Positions 52,667 to 61,312 of a DNA stretch of 64,000 bases are shown here, one piece after another. Each line of letters begins with the position of its first letter. Position 1 is the first letter of the stretch. The stretch is from an uncultured Clostridia bacterium (lineage in GTDB: Bacteria; Bacillota; Clostridia; Christensenellales; UBA1242), in assembly GCA_947649575.1 (NCBI GenBank), contig CANSRZ010000004.1, positions 1 through 64,000 on the forward strand. Reading direction: 5' to 3'. The notes beneath the pieces were generated by a model. The model worked only from the letters and a program-made list of their open reading frames with translations. It did not search any database and was not told the DNA's origin. Made by a program: the position numbers and the translations under genes.

Positions 52667-52849
52667 CTATGCCTTTTTTGCTTTTTTAATACATTTTGTG
52701 CAAGCTTTTACAGTGGTAGGTTTTCCATCAACTTCGATGGTTGTTTTTTGAAGATTAACTTCAAATGTTTTGTTAGACTTTCTTTCTGAGAAACTAACTT
52801 GTTTTCCACTTTGTCTGCCTTTTCCGCAGATTTCACAAACTCTACTCAT
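52667..52849 (-). CDS. rpmB: 50S ribosomal protein L28
   Basis: 60 residues. Zinc-ribbon form with CEICGK near the N-terminus and CTKCIKKAKK at the end, plus SGKQVSFSERKSNKTFEVNLQK in between. The ATG at 52849 follows GGAGGATAAAACT; an in-frame ATG at 52864 overlaps that site. It stands on the strand opposite yloU, as in B. subtilis. Confidence 0.95.
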   Translation of the reverse strand: MSRVCEICGKGRQSGKQVSFSERKSNKTFEVNLQKTTIEVDGKPTTVKACTKCIKKAKKA

Positions 52850-52967
52850 AGTTTTATCCTCCATTACTTTGCACTAGCAGTTTATCATGTTTAAACAAAA
52901 AAATCAACTCTTTTTTCAAAAAAATTATAAAAAGTTTATTTATTCTTGTAAAAAGTAAAAAAATCAT

Positions 52968-52996
52968 TTGTAATTTTTTTTTGTTTGTAGTATATT
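52968..52996 (+). promoter_or_regulatory. Putative promoter of yloU-yloV
   Basis: TTGTAA (52968-52973), 17-bp spacer, TATATT (52991-52996), about 58 bp before the yloU start. Confidence 0.45.
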
Positions 52997-53054
52997 ATAT
53001 TAAAGCACACAAGTCTTGTCTTTTGTGCATGCATTATTTTGGAGGGCTAAGGTC

Positions 53055-53405
53055 TTGACAGTTGATACTAATAACTACTATGGCAACATTTCCATCAGCG
53101 ACAACACTATCAAAGTTGTGGCTGGTTTTGCTGCGCTTGACTGCTATGGCGTTGTTGACCTTGTGGCTCGTTCTATCAAAGATAGTGCCAAACAATTGTT
53201 GAAAAAAGAATCTTATTCAAAAGGGATTAAGATACACCACATCGACAACAGAATTTATATTGACGTGTATTGTATTTTGAAGTATGGTGTTTCTGTTAGC
53301 GCTGTTGCTGAAAGTCTTAGAAACACAGTTAAGTATACCGTGGAAAATTTCACCGGTATGCTTGTTGATGCAGTTAATGTTCATGTTGTCGGTGTACGAG
53401 TATAG
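53055..53405 (+). CDS. yloU: Asp23/Gls24 family envelope protein
   Basis: 116 residues. Asp23/Gls24 fold: GNISISDNTIKVVAGFAALDCYGVVDL, KGIKIHH, IYIDVYCILKYGVSVSAVAESLRNTVKYTVENFTG, ending VNVHVVGVRV. Members are abundant membrane-associated or cytosolic proteins whose exact role is unclear. The start is TTG at 53055 after GGAGGG (53041-53046); a TTG at 53016 would run through that site. The yloV start follows after eight bp. Confidence 0.92.
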   Translation: MTVDTNNYYGNISISDNTIKVVAGFAALDCYGVVDLVARSIKDSAKQLLKKESYSKGIKIHHIDNRIYIDVYCILKYGVSVSAVAESLRNTVKYTVENFTGMLVDAVNVHVVGVRV

Positions 53406-53413
53406 GAGATATC

Positions 53414-55048
53414 ATGATAAAAACTATTAATGGAGCATCATTCCGCAAGATGATTGTGGCTGGTGCTGGCTTGCTTGAACAAAATAAAAAATACGTTGAC
53501 CAACTCAACGTTTTTCCTGTTCCAGACGGAGATACTGGAACAAATATGTTTCTTACAATGAAATCTGCTGTGACAGAGGTTTCTAAATGTATTGATAATA
53601 ATGTTGCTTCACTTAGTGATGCTTTTGCCAAAGGCGCTCTCCGCGGCGCAAGAGGAAACAGCGGCGTAATCACTTCACAAATTTTTAAGGGATTTTGTAC
53701 TGAAACTGCTAAGGTTAGTGAAATCACTACCAAGGTTTTTGCCAAGGCTATGCAAGAGGGGGCTAACATTGCTTACAAAGCTGTGACTAAGCCAAAAGAG
53801 GGCACAATCCTCACAGTTATCCGTGTTATGGCTGAAAACGCTGTTAACGTTGCAAAAAAATGCGACGATTTTGAGGAATTCTTTAAACGCGTGCTTGATA
53901 CGGGTGAAGAAATCTTGCGTCAAACTCCTGAAATGCTTCCTGTTCTTAAAAAAGCTGGCGTTGTTGACGCTGGCGGACGCGGAATTATCGTTATCTTTAC
54001 TGGTTTTTATAAATATCTTATGGGTGAAGAGAACTTTGAGTTTGATTTTAGTTATGAACGTCCTACTCAATCAGTTGACGACGTGATTGCTGATATCAAT
54101 AATCTTGGCGAAATTCAATTTGGATATTGCACAGAATATATGATTATCCATATGAATAAAAAGACAACTGAGGCTGATATTGATAAGCTCCGCGAGAAGC
54201 TTATGGCAATCGGGGATAGTGTTATTTGTATTGGAGACCTTAATCTTGTTAAAGTTCACGTGCATTCAAATGACCCTAACAAAGCAATTGGCTACGCGCT
54301 TGAACTTGGCGAGATTTATAACATCAAAATCGAGAACATGAGAGAGCAAAATCGTGAACTTTTGAAGCGTGCGAATACTTTGGAAGAGACTAAGGAGATT
54401 GGCATGGTTGCCGTTGCTGCTGGTGAGGGCCTTGCTGCTATTTTCAAAGATTTAAGCGTTGATGAGGTCATCGTTGGCGGACAAACTATGAATCCGTCTG
54501 CTGCTGATATTGCTGCCGCAGCTGATAAAGTGCCTGCAAGAAATGTTATTGTTTTTCCAAACAACAAAAATATTGTGCTTGCCGCTCAACAGGCCAACGA
54601 TTTGACCAATAAAAATCTGATTATTATCCCAACTCGCAGTGTGCCAGAAGGCATAACAGCTTCGATTGCTTTCAATCCTGACGCAAGTGTGGAAGAAAAT
54701 CAAGAGGCTATGAATGAGGCTATTAAGACAGTTAAATCTGGCTCTGTAACTTATGCTGTGCGTGATACCCATGTTGACGGTTTTGACCTTGCTGTTGGCG
54801 AAATTATTGGACTTGACGATAAAGCTATCTTGGCAAAAGGCAAACTTGTATCGGACACAACTATTCGTTTGATTGAAAAACTTATGAGCGATGAAATCAT
54901 GAATGTGACTTTGTTCTATGGCGAAGATATTCGTGAAGAGGATGCAAATGCTTTACAAGAAGAGCTTGCTGCTAAGTATCCTGATTGTGAAATCACTGTT
55001 GCTTTTGGCGGACAACCAGTTTATTATTACCTTGTTTCTCTTGAATAA
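53414..55048 (+). CDS. fakA: DAK2-domain protein YloV (FakA-like fatty acid kinase subunit)
   Basis: 544 residues. N-terminal DhaL/DAK2 kinase domain (about 1-200: NVFPVPDGDTGTNM with metal-binding Asp residues, GARGNSGVITSQIFKGF, GVVDAGGRGI), a middle domain (FGYCTEYMI, KVHVHSNDP) and a C-terminal DegV-like part (about 300-544: GEGLAAIFKDL, VIVGGQTMNPS, TRSVPEGI). FakA phosphorylates fatty acids bound by FakB (DegV) proteins; no fakB is in the window. ATG after TAGGAGATATC. Follows yloU as in other Firmicutes. The fakA name is by family; the substrate is inferred. Confidence 0.92.
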   Translation: MIKTINGASFRKMIVAGAGLLEQNKKYVDQLNVFPVPDGDTGTNMFLTMKSAVTEVSKCIDNNVASLSDAFAKGALRGARGNSGVITSQIFKGFCTETAKVSEITTKVFAKAMQEGANIAYKAVTKPKEGTILTVIRVMAENAVNVAKKCDDFEEFFKRVLDTGEEILRQTPEMLPVLKKAGVVDAGGRGIIVIFTGFYKYLMGEENFEFDFSYERPTQSVDDVIADINNLGEIQFGYCTEYMIIHMNKKTTEADIDKLREKLMAIGDSVICIGDLNLVKVHVHSNDPNKAIGYALELGEIYNIKIENMREQNRELLKRANTLEETKEIGMVAVAAGEGLAAIFKDLSVDEVIVGGQTMNPSAADIAAAADKVPARNVIVFPNNKNIVLAAQQANDLTNKNLIIIPTRSVPEGITASIAFNPDASVEENQEAMNEAIKTVKSGSVTYAVRDTHVDGFDLAVGEIIGLDDKAILAKGKLVSDTTIRLIEKLMSDEIMNVTLFYGEDIREEDANALQEELAAKYPDCEITVAFGGQPVYYYLVSLE

Positions 55049-55065
55049 AAGTTATATTTATATTA

Positions 55066-55177
55066 CTTCTTCTTTTTTGAAAAAAAGAAGCAAAAAACTT
55101 CTAATTATTAACATTTCTAAAATTGGCTTTTGTTTAAAATCTTCGAATTTATTGTTCGCCAATTTTGCGAAATGTTA
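55066..55177 (-). repeat. Composite hairpin element, modules 3 and 4 only
   Basis: CTTCTTTTTT/AAAAAAGAAG (55069-55090), then TAACATTTC (55109-55117) with GAAATGTTA (55169-55177), nesting AAATTGG/CCAATTT. The first half is, on the opposite strand, nearly identical to 10516-10560. It could end the yloV transcript. Confidence 0.75.
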
Positions 55178-55209
55178 AAATAAAAATTCTTTTATTTCTA
55201 TATTAAAAC

Positions 55210-55246
55210 AAAAATAGGTTGAGAATATTATTCAACCTATTTTTTT
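55210..55246. terminator. Terminator between yloV and the coat-like gene
   Basis: AAAAATAGGTTGA (55210-55222) with TTCAACCTATTTTTTT (55231-55246), 8-nt loop; serves both directions. Confidence 0.85.
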
Positions 55247-55281
55247 AGATAATCTATGTTTTTCATATGTAATGTTCGTTG

Positions 55282-55941
55282 TTAACGAACGATTGTTTCT
55301 GATGCCGTTGGGTAGAGTGGCAAGTCGCCAATTCCAGGGCAAACGGAAGGAGATGAAGCCGCTTGACATGGTGGAATTACTGGGTAGCCATATGATGGCA
55401 ACAATATATCTACAACAGAAGTCACTTTCATAAGAATTTGGATGCAAGCTGTTACTGTAAAGCTGCTGTCTCCTGTGAAAGTTCCTATTGTGCTAGAGAA
55501 TAATGCTGTTGCGGTGATATTCACTGGGCTGAGTGATGGTTGTGGCACAAAGAGCATAACTTCTTTGCGAACTGTTACTGTTGCATTGCCTGTTCCTAAA
55601 ACACCATTGGCATCACGATAAGTTACTACAACTGGGATTGTTATTGTTGCTGTAACATTAGCATAATTTGGCGATTGGTCAAGTCTATCAATTGTGATGT
55701 CTGATATTGTGGCAGGGTTGGTTTGAGAACTTTGCGCTGACACATATGTAAGTGGCAGAGTTGGATTCTCAGGGGTTAAATCGGTTACTTGAAGCACAAC
55801 GCCTGTTTCTGTTGTTTGGCAAACACATGCATCAAAAACTTTTGTTGTTTCAATCATAACCTTTTCGCAAATTCCGCTAAGCGGATTGCCTTGAATTGGA
55901 CCCGGACGATTCGGATTCGTGTTGTTAATATAAAATGACAT
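55282..55941 (-). CDS. Uncharacterised protein resembling clostridial spore coat/exosporium proteins
   Basis: 219 residues. I do not recognise a named family with certainty. The pattern is like a group of clostridial spore-surface proteins: short Asn/Pro-rich N-terminus (MSFYINNTNPNRPGP), KVFDACVCQTTE, a long beta-rich body (VTATITIPVVVTYRDANG, TVTVRKEVMLFVPQP) and a Cys/Pro end (PPCQA, VCPGIGDLPLYPTA). No signal peptide. Start ATG at 55941 (minus strand) after GGAGGTTTTTA. CATAATATA at 56018-56026 on the minus strand resembles a sigma-K -10 box, but no -35 was convincing. Confidence 0.6.
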   Translation of the reverse strand: MSFYINNTNPNRPGPIQGNPLSGICEKVMIETTKVFDACVCQTTETGVVLQVTDLTPENPTLPLTYVSAQSSQTNPATISDITIDRLDQSPNYANVTATITIPVVVTYRDANGVLGTGNATVTVRKEVMLFVPQPSLSPVNITATALFSSTIGTFTGDSSFTVTACIQILMKVTSVVDILLPSYGYPVIPPCQAASSPSVCPGIGDLPLYPTASETIVR

Positions 55942-56165
55942 TAAAAACCTCCATTTATTTAGCAAATTTTAGGTTTTGGCGTCAAAATATTTCCGCCAGC
56001 AAAAGTTTGCTACAATATATATTATGCAAAAGTGTATGTTGGAAGTGATAAAAAACTGCAAAATTTTTTATGAAATAATTCCCTAATGAATAGTTCTGCT
56101 GACTAATTGCAAAATGATAAAGATAAGTTTCTGTCCGATTAAATCTTGCGAAGTCTGGCTTTGTT

Positions 56166-56236
56166 CCCGTGTCAACTGAAAATAATTTAATTTTGTTCAA
56201 GATTTAGTTGACACGGGGGGGGGAATTTGCTACAAT
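56166..56236 (+). promoter_or_regulatory. Poly-G promoter with inverted repeat, GLUG gene 56417
   Basis: CCCGTGTCAACT (56166-56177) and AGTTGACACGGG (56206-56217), 28-bp centre. TTGACA 56208-56213, C, nine G (56215-56223), AATTTGC, TACAAT 56231-56236. The spacer is 17 bp because of one extra A, not a longer G tract. The rest of the gap to the gene is AT-rich leader with nothing else seen. Confidence 0.78.
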
Positions 56237-56416
56237 AATTTTGAGTTGGCAATGTCACTTCTTAAAATTACTGCAAAATTGAGTAAATTGTGTAAAATAT
56301 TTGACTAATTTTATCAAAAAATATACAATTTACTTAATTATGGCGTAGACCCAAAAGTTAAATTACAAAAAATAAAAATTACTACATTGCATATGCTAAA
56401 AAACAAAGGAGCAGAT

Positions 56417-59400
56417 ATGAAAAATAAAGTGAAATTTTCAAGAAAAGCAAAAATTTGGACAAGCATAGCTTCCGCAGTATGTGCAATAGTGCTTGCAATA
56501 GGTCTGCCCCTTGGGCTGGCTGATTTTTCGCATAAAAATGAGCCTAAACCTGAGCAATTAGTGCAAGGTGCAACCGCGCCAACCAATGATAGCTATTGGG
56601 ATGAGGACGTCTCCCGCGTTGACACCGACTGGGCAGGTTCAGGTACTAAAGATGACCCATGGCTAATCACCTCAGCAGCCGAACTTGCAGGTTTGAGTTA
56701 TTCTATTCAAAACAATACTAAATCTGAATATTTGATAAACAGTAGCTATTATTATTTATATAAATATTTTAAGCAAACAGAAGATATAGATGTTTCTTCT
56801 TATTGGTGGCGACCAATAGGTTTTGATTATGACAAAAATGGAACTTTCGCTTCGAGATATTTTTCTGCCATATATGATGGAGATGGTCACACTGTTTCTG
56901 GGATATTTACAAAAGCATATACTTCGTCTGATACCACAGATGCGCAACGTTATGCAAAAAGTCGACAAGGCTTATTTGGCCGGTTACAAGCTATCTCAGG
57001 TACTACTGCGCATATTATGAATTTAGGAATTAGAGATTCAAAAATAGAGGGCTATCAATATGTTGGCGGCATTGTTGGCTATGCTAGTAGTTATTCAAGA
57101 GAAACTAATTGCTATAATAAAGCTGAAGTAAGCAGTTATTCAAATGCTGGTGGCATTGTTGGATATAGTCATGCAACAATATTAACCAATTGCTATAATA
57201 CAGGATTTGTTAATACAAAAAACAATTATGTTGGTGGGCTTGTTGGAGCAAGTAGTACCGTTCAAATAAGTAATAGTTTTAATACAGGGAATGTAAACGG
57301 CAATGAAGATGTTGGTGGTCTTATTGGTAACGGCAATCCTAGACTATTTAGTTGTTATAACACAGGAAACGTAGTAGATAATTATAGTGGTGCTGGCGGA
57401 ATAATCGGTTACAGAACTTCTTCTAATAATATGGAAAATTGTTATTATGGCGGTAATTGTAATTTATCAAAAGGAGTTGGAGGAGGCTCTGGCAGTGATA
57501 CAACAACCAAAATTGCTAATTTGAATTCAACAAATTATGCAAAAAATAAGGATTGGTATACTAATAGTTCAAATTGGTCTAGTTCTGCTAAATGGGACTT
57601 TGGCAATGTTTGGGAGATAAATAAAAACAAAAACGGCGGTTATCCTGCGTTTAAGTGGCAAAAACCTGAGCCAACCAATGATAGTTTTTGGGATGACGAT
57701 ATTTCTCGCGTTAGGATGACTTGGAGTGGCTCGGGTACTGAAGCTGATCCTTGGCTTATCAATTCAGCAGAGGAGTTGGCAGGATTAAGTTATTCAATTT
57801 ATTGGAATAAAAAGTCTGCATATTACTCATCTGGTACATATTATGCTGGCAAATATTTTAAACAAACCACAGATATTGATGTTTCGGCTTATTGGTGGAG
57901 ACCGATTGGGGTGGAATCTAGCCCTGTCTCAACAAGTTTTATTGGACGATTTGCTGGCAATTATAATGGAGCAGGATATACTATTTCTGGTATATTTACA
58001 AAGAAAGGTACAGATTATGGCTCATTATTTGGCTATATTTTTAATTTTGGTACAGCCAGGTCTACAATACAGAATTTAGGGATAAAAGATTCTTATGTAC
58101 ATGGTGCTGGAATTGTAAAAGAAGCAGCGAAATGTAATATAATCAATTGTTTCAATTCAGCAACTGTAAATGGAAGTGGAGTCAATGGTGGAATTGTCGG
58201 AGAATTGTTTTCAACAAGTACAATTTCAAATTGTTATAACGATGGTGAAATTATCAGTTCGGGAAGATATGTTGGTGGAATTGTTGGCTCGGCAGATGGG
58301 AATATAACTAATTGTTATAATGTAGGCAAAATCACTGGAAAAACAGGTGTGGGTGGTATTGCAGGATTTGGTTTAAAAATTACAAACTGCTTTAATACAG
58401 CTTTGATAACTGCAAACACTCAGTATGCAGGTGGTATTGTTGGTGAAAACGAAGGCGAAGAACCAATTTCGAATTGCTATAATACTGGGAAAGTTATTAG
58501 CCCAAAAGACGCGGGTGGAATTATTGGACATTATTATGACACAACTGTGACTATAACAAATTGCTATTATGGCGGAGCTTGCTCATTAGTTACAGGAGTT
58601 GGTAATAAAACAGGCGGAATCTATCGCGGCCAAACTTTATCAGGCAAAAGCGAAGCCAAAAACAGCTCATGGTATTCTTCGACTTCTCAAACGGTTGGAG
58701 TAACTACTTGGAATAGTACTTATCCATGGGATTTTACAAATGTGTGGAAGATAAAAGGGTCTAATGACGGTTATCCAGTGTTTAAGTGGCAACCTGATCC
58801 AACTTGGATAGATTTTGCAGACACAAATTGGTCAGGAACTGGTACTAAGGATGATCCATATATTATTGACAGCGCGGAGAAACTGGCGGGAATTGCTAAA
58901 ACGACTAACGCAGGGACGACTCATGTTGGGGAATATTTTAAACAAACTGCAAACATTGACTTAAGCGGCTATGAATGGGTCCCAATTGGATATTATTTAA
59001 ATTATTTTGATACATATGATGAAGACGATTTTGAAGAATGGATGCCATTTGTAGGCAATTATGATGGTGGAAATTTTATAATCAAAGGCATGACAATAAA
59101 CTCGAATTTGGAAGCAACTCATGATTATATGGATAATGTAAATTATTATGCTGGATTGTTTGGCACTGTGGGTGATTCAAATTGCAATATTGAAATTAGA
59201 AATGTAAGATTGCTCAATTCGCAGATAAAAGTTTTAGACAATGGCAGAGTTGGAGGACTTATAGGTGATGTGGATTGTATCCAATTGATTGTAGAAAATT
59301 GTGAAGTGGATTGTGATATAGAATCTAAAGCAGACAACGCTGGTGGCGTAATAGGATTTGATTATAATTCTATCATTAAAGATGTTATAAATCGTGGAAA

Positions 59401-60025
59401 TATTAGTGGAAGAACTAGGATTGGCGGAATAATCGGTGGCGGCGCTGGAGGTGAAGTAATTAATTGCCAAAATTATGGAGATATAACAAGTACTACTGGA
59501 GGTTCAGTAGGCGGAATAATCGGCTTTATGTATGGTAGTTCAGTATATAAAATAGACAAATGCATAAATGACAGTCGTGTTAATGGCTCAACAGCGGGGC
59601 TTATTGTTGGTAATAGCGGTGGTGATAGCAGTAATATTAATACTACACTTGAAATTAACAATTGTATAGCACGTGGAACTTTGGATGCTAGCGGGAATTA
59701 TGCTGCTGGGATAATTGGCAATTCTGGTCCTCAAGCAAAGAAAATTAGCATAAAAAACACTTTTGTTGATGCTGTGGCAACTACACAAATTAACATTTTT
59801 ATTGGACAAAGTAACTCGACAGTTATCACTATTGATTCATGCTATGGCAAAATAGGGTTTGACAAAGTTTATTCAGCTGGGACTTTCTCTGACTGGGGGT
59901 TAGTATCAGGGATGAAGGATGACTTGCCTATGCAAAGAGAGTTATTCTTTATGGCTGGAGTTTCGACAGCAACTAGTGCTGATATTATTGCAAAACTAAA
60001 TGAAAAAGGCTTTGAGCGAGTTTAA
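56417..60025 (+). CDS. Large GLUG-repeat surface protein
   Basis: 1202 residues, the largest in the window. ATG at 56417 after AAAGGAGCAGAT. Leader KVKFSRKAKIWTSI and a hydrophobic stretch ending GLPLGLADFSHK. Three modules each begin W-x-G-S/T-G-T-K/E-D-P: near residue 70 (WAGSGTKDDPWLITSAAELAG), 430 (WSGSGTEADPWLINSAEELAG) and 805 (WSGTGTKDDPYIIDSAEKLAG). Each is followed by a KYFKQT-DIDVS-Y-W-W/E-PIG segment and GGI-G/NCYN repeats. It ends with LPMQRELFFMAG and GFERV. Residues about 345-420 closely match the protein that ends at 1517. No sorting motif. Adhesin or matrix role inferred only. Confidence 0.88.
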   Translation: MKNKVKFSRKAKIWTSIASAVCAIVLAIGLPLGLADFSHKNEPKPEQLVQGATAPTNDSYWDEDVSRVDTDWAGSGTKDDPWLITSAAELAGLSYSIQNNTKSEYLINSSYYYLYKYFKQTEDIDVSSYWWRPIGFDYDKNGTFASRYFSAIYDGDGHTVSGIFTKAYTSSDTTDAQRYAKSRQGLFGRLQAISGTTAHIMNLGIRDSKIEGYQYVGGIVGYASSYSRETNCYNKAEVSSYSNAGGIVGYSHATILTNCYNTGFVNTKNNYVGGLVGASSTVQISNSFNTGNVNGNEDVGGLIGNGNPRLFSCYNTGNVVDNYSGAGGIIGYRTSSNNMENCYYGGNCNLSKGVGGGSGSDTTTKIANLNSTNYAKNKDWYTNSSNWSSSAKWDFGNVWEINKNKNGGYPAFKWQKPEPTNDSFWDDDISRVRMTWSGSGTEADPWLINSAEELAGLSYSIYWNKKSAYYSSGTYYAGKYFKQTTDIDVSAYWWRPIGVESSPVSTSFIGRFAGNYNGAGYTISGIFTKKGTDYGSLFGYIFNFGTARSTIQNLGIKDSYVHGAGIVKEAAKCNIINCFNSATVNGSGVNGGIVGELFSTSTISNCYNDGEIISSGRYVGGIVGSADGNITNCYNVGKITGKTGVGGIAGFGLKITNCFNTALITANTQYAGGIVGENEGEEPISNCYNTGKVISPKDAGGIIGHYYDTTVTITNCYYGGACSLVTGVGNKTGGIYRGQTLSGKSEAKNSSWYSSTSQTVGVTTWNSTYPWDFTNVWKIKGSNDGYPVFKWQPDPTWIDFADTNWSGTGTKDDPYIIDSAEKLAGIAKTTNAGTTHVGEYFKQTANIDLSGYEWVPIGYYLNYFDTYDEDDFEEWMPFVGNYDGGNFIIKGMTINSNLEATHDYMDNVNYYAGLFGTVGDSNCNIEIRNVRLLNSQIKVLDNGRVGGLIGDVDCIQLIVENCEVDCDIESKADNAGGVIGFDYNSIIKDVINRGNISGRTRIGGIIGGGAGGEVINCQNYGDITSTTGGSVGGIIGFMYGSSVYKIDKCINDSRVNGSTAGLIVGNSGGDSSNINTTLEINNCIARGTLDASGNYAAGIIGNSGPQAKKISIKNTFVDAVATTQINIFIGQSNSTVITIDSCYGKIGFDKVYSAGTFSDWGLVSGMKDDLPMQRELFFMAGVSTATSADIIAKLNEKGFERV

Positions 60026-60029
60026 TAAT

Positions 60030-60063
60030 AAAAAAGTGTGACTGTTGTCACACTTTTGATTTT
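60030..60063 (+). terminator. Terminator of GLUG gene 56417
   Basis: AAAAGTGTGAC-tgtt-GTCACACTTTT, then T-rich. Confidence 0.88.
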
Positions 60064-60067
60064 ATAT

Positions 60068-60096
60068 TTGACAAGTGCAGTGATTTATGTTAATAT
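60068..60096 (+). promoter_or_regulatory. sigma-A promoter of prfB
   Basis: TTGACA (60068-60073), 17-bp spacer, TAATAT (60091-60096). Confidence 0.7.
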
Positions 60097-60119
60097 TAAA
60101 AAGTTAAAAAGGAGTTTTT

Positions 60120-61218
60120 ATGGTTTTAGATATAGTTAAAGAAAAAATTGCAAATTTGAAAGAAGATTTTGCTTTTATAAAGGAGTGTCTTTGACAAGGC
60201 CAAACTTTTAACTGAACTTGAAAATTTGAAAGATGAACAAAGCAAGGACGGATTTTATCAAAATCAAAAATTAGCACTCGAAGTTGGCAAAAAAATCAGA
60301 ATTATTGAAAATAAACTTGAACTGATTGCTGATTTTGAAAATCGTTTTGAGGATATTGACACTCTTGTTTTGCTTATTGATGAGGTTGGCGAAGAAGCTT
60401 CATTAGAAGCAGAACTGGAATCTTCTTTTGCAAAGCTTGAGCAGGACGTTGAAAAGGCAAGGGTTGATACTTTGCTTAGCGGAAAGTATGATAGTTATGA
60501 TTGCATAATCACTTTGCATGCAGGTGCTGGTGGAACGGAGGCTCAAGATTGGACGGATATGCTGTATCGGATGTACTCTATGTATTGCGACAAAGTTGGC
60601 TTCAAAAAGAGAGTTGTTGACGTGCTTGACGGTGATGAGGCTGGTCTTAAGGCTATCACTTTTGAGGTGTCTGGCACAAATGCATATGGCTATATGAAAG
60701 CTGAGAAAGGTGTTCATAGGTTAGTGCGAATTTCGCCTTTTGATAGCAATGCAAGACGTCACACCAGTTTTGCTAGTTGCGAGGTCATGCCAAAAATCGA
60801 GGACGCACCTGATATAGAAATTAGGCCAGAGGATTTAAAAATTGACACTTATCGCGCTTCTGGTGCGGGTGGTCAACATGTTAACAAAACCGAAAGTGCT
60901 GTTAGGATAACTCACATTCCTACAGGAATAATAACCGCATGTCAAACAGAACGCAGTCAAGTTCAGAACAAAGAATATGCTATGCAAATGCTTTATTCAA
61001 AGCTTGTGGAGCGTCAAGAGGCTGAAGAATTGGCAAAAATGGCTGAAGTTCGCGGAGAAATCAAAAAAATTGAGTGGGGTAGCCAGATTAGGTCGTATGT
61101 ATTCTGTCCTTATACGCTTGTAAAAGACCACAGAACAGGTTTTGAAACAAGCGACATTCAAGGAGTTATGAATGGCAATATTCAAGACTTTATTAATGAA
61201 TATTTGAAAAAAATTTAA
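60120..61218 (+). CDS. prfB: Peptide chain release factor 2, with programmed +1 frameshift
   Basis: Reads UGA and UAA stop codons. The first 24 codons (60120-60191) end at CTT, followed by an in-frame TGA at 60192-60194. Skipping the T at 60192 continues as GAC in the +1 frame to 61218, giving 365 residues, the normal RF2 length. The frameshift signal is complete: AGGAG at 60181-60185, three bases before CTT-TGA-C. RF2 motifs: GAGGTEAQDW, SGAGGQHVNKTESAVRITH with GGQ near 250, and the family ending. ATG at 60120 after AAAGGAGTTTTT. So RF2 level would control its own synthesis. Confidence 0.96.
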
Positions 61219-61239
61219 GTGGCATTGCCACTTTTTTTG
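61217..61239 (+). terminator. Terminator of prfB
   Basis: AAGTGGCATTGCCACTT followed by T5; the left arm overlaps the stop codon. Confidence 0.85.
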
Positions 61240-61256
61240 TTGTTATTTTAATTTAC

Positions 61257-61285
61257 TTGTTTTTTCTTGAAAGATGTGTTACAAT
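61257..61285 (+). promoter_or_regulatory. Putative promoter of tsaD
   Basis: TTGTTT (61257-61262), 17-bp spacer, TACAAT (61280-61285). Confidence 0.5.
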
Positions 61286-61312
61286 TTGATTGTTATGAAT
61301 TACGAGCAAAGC

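Noticed and set aside
60192..60194. prfB as a pseudogene because of the in-frame TGA
   Set aside because: The stop lies in a complete programmed frameshift signal and the rest of the gene is intact.
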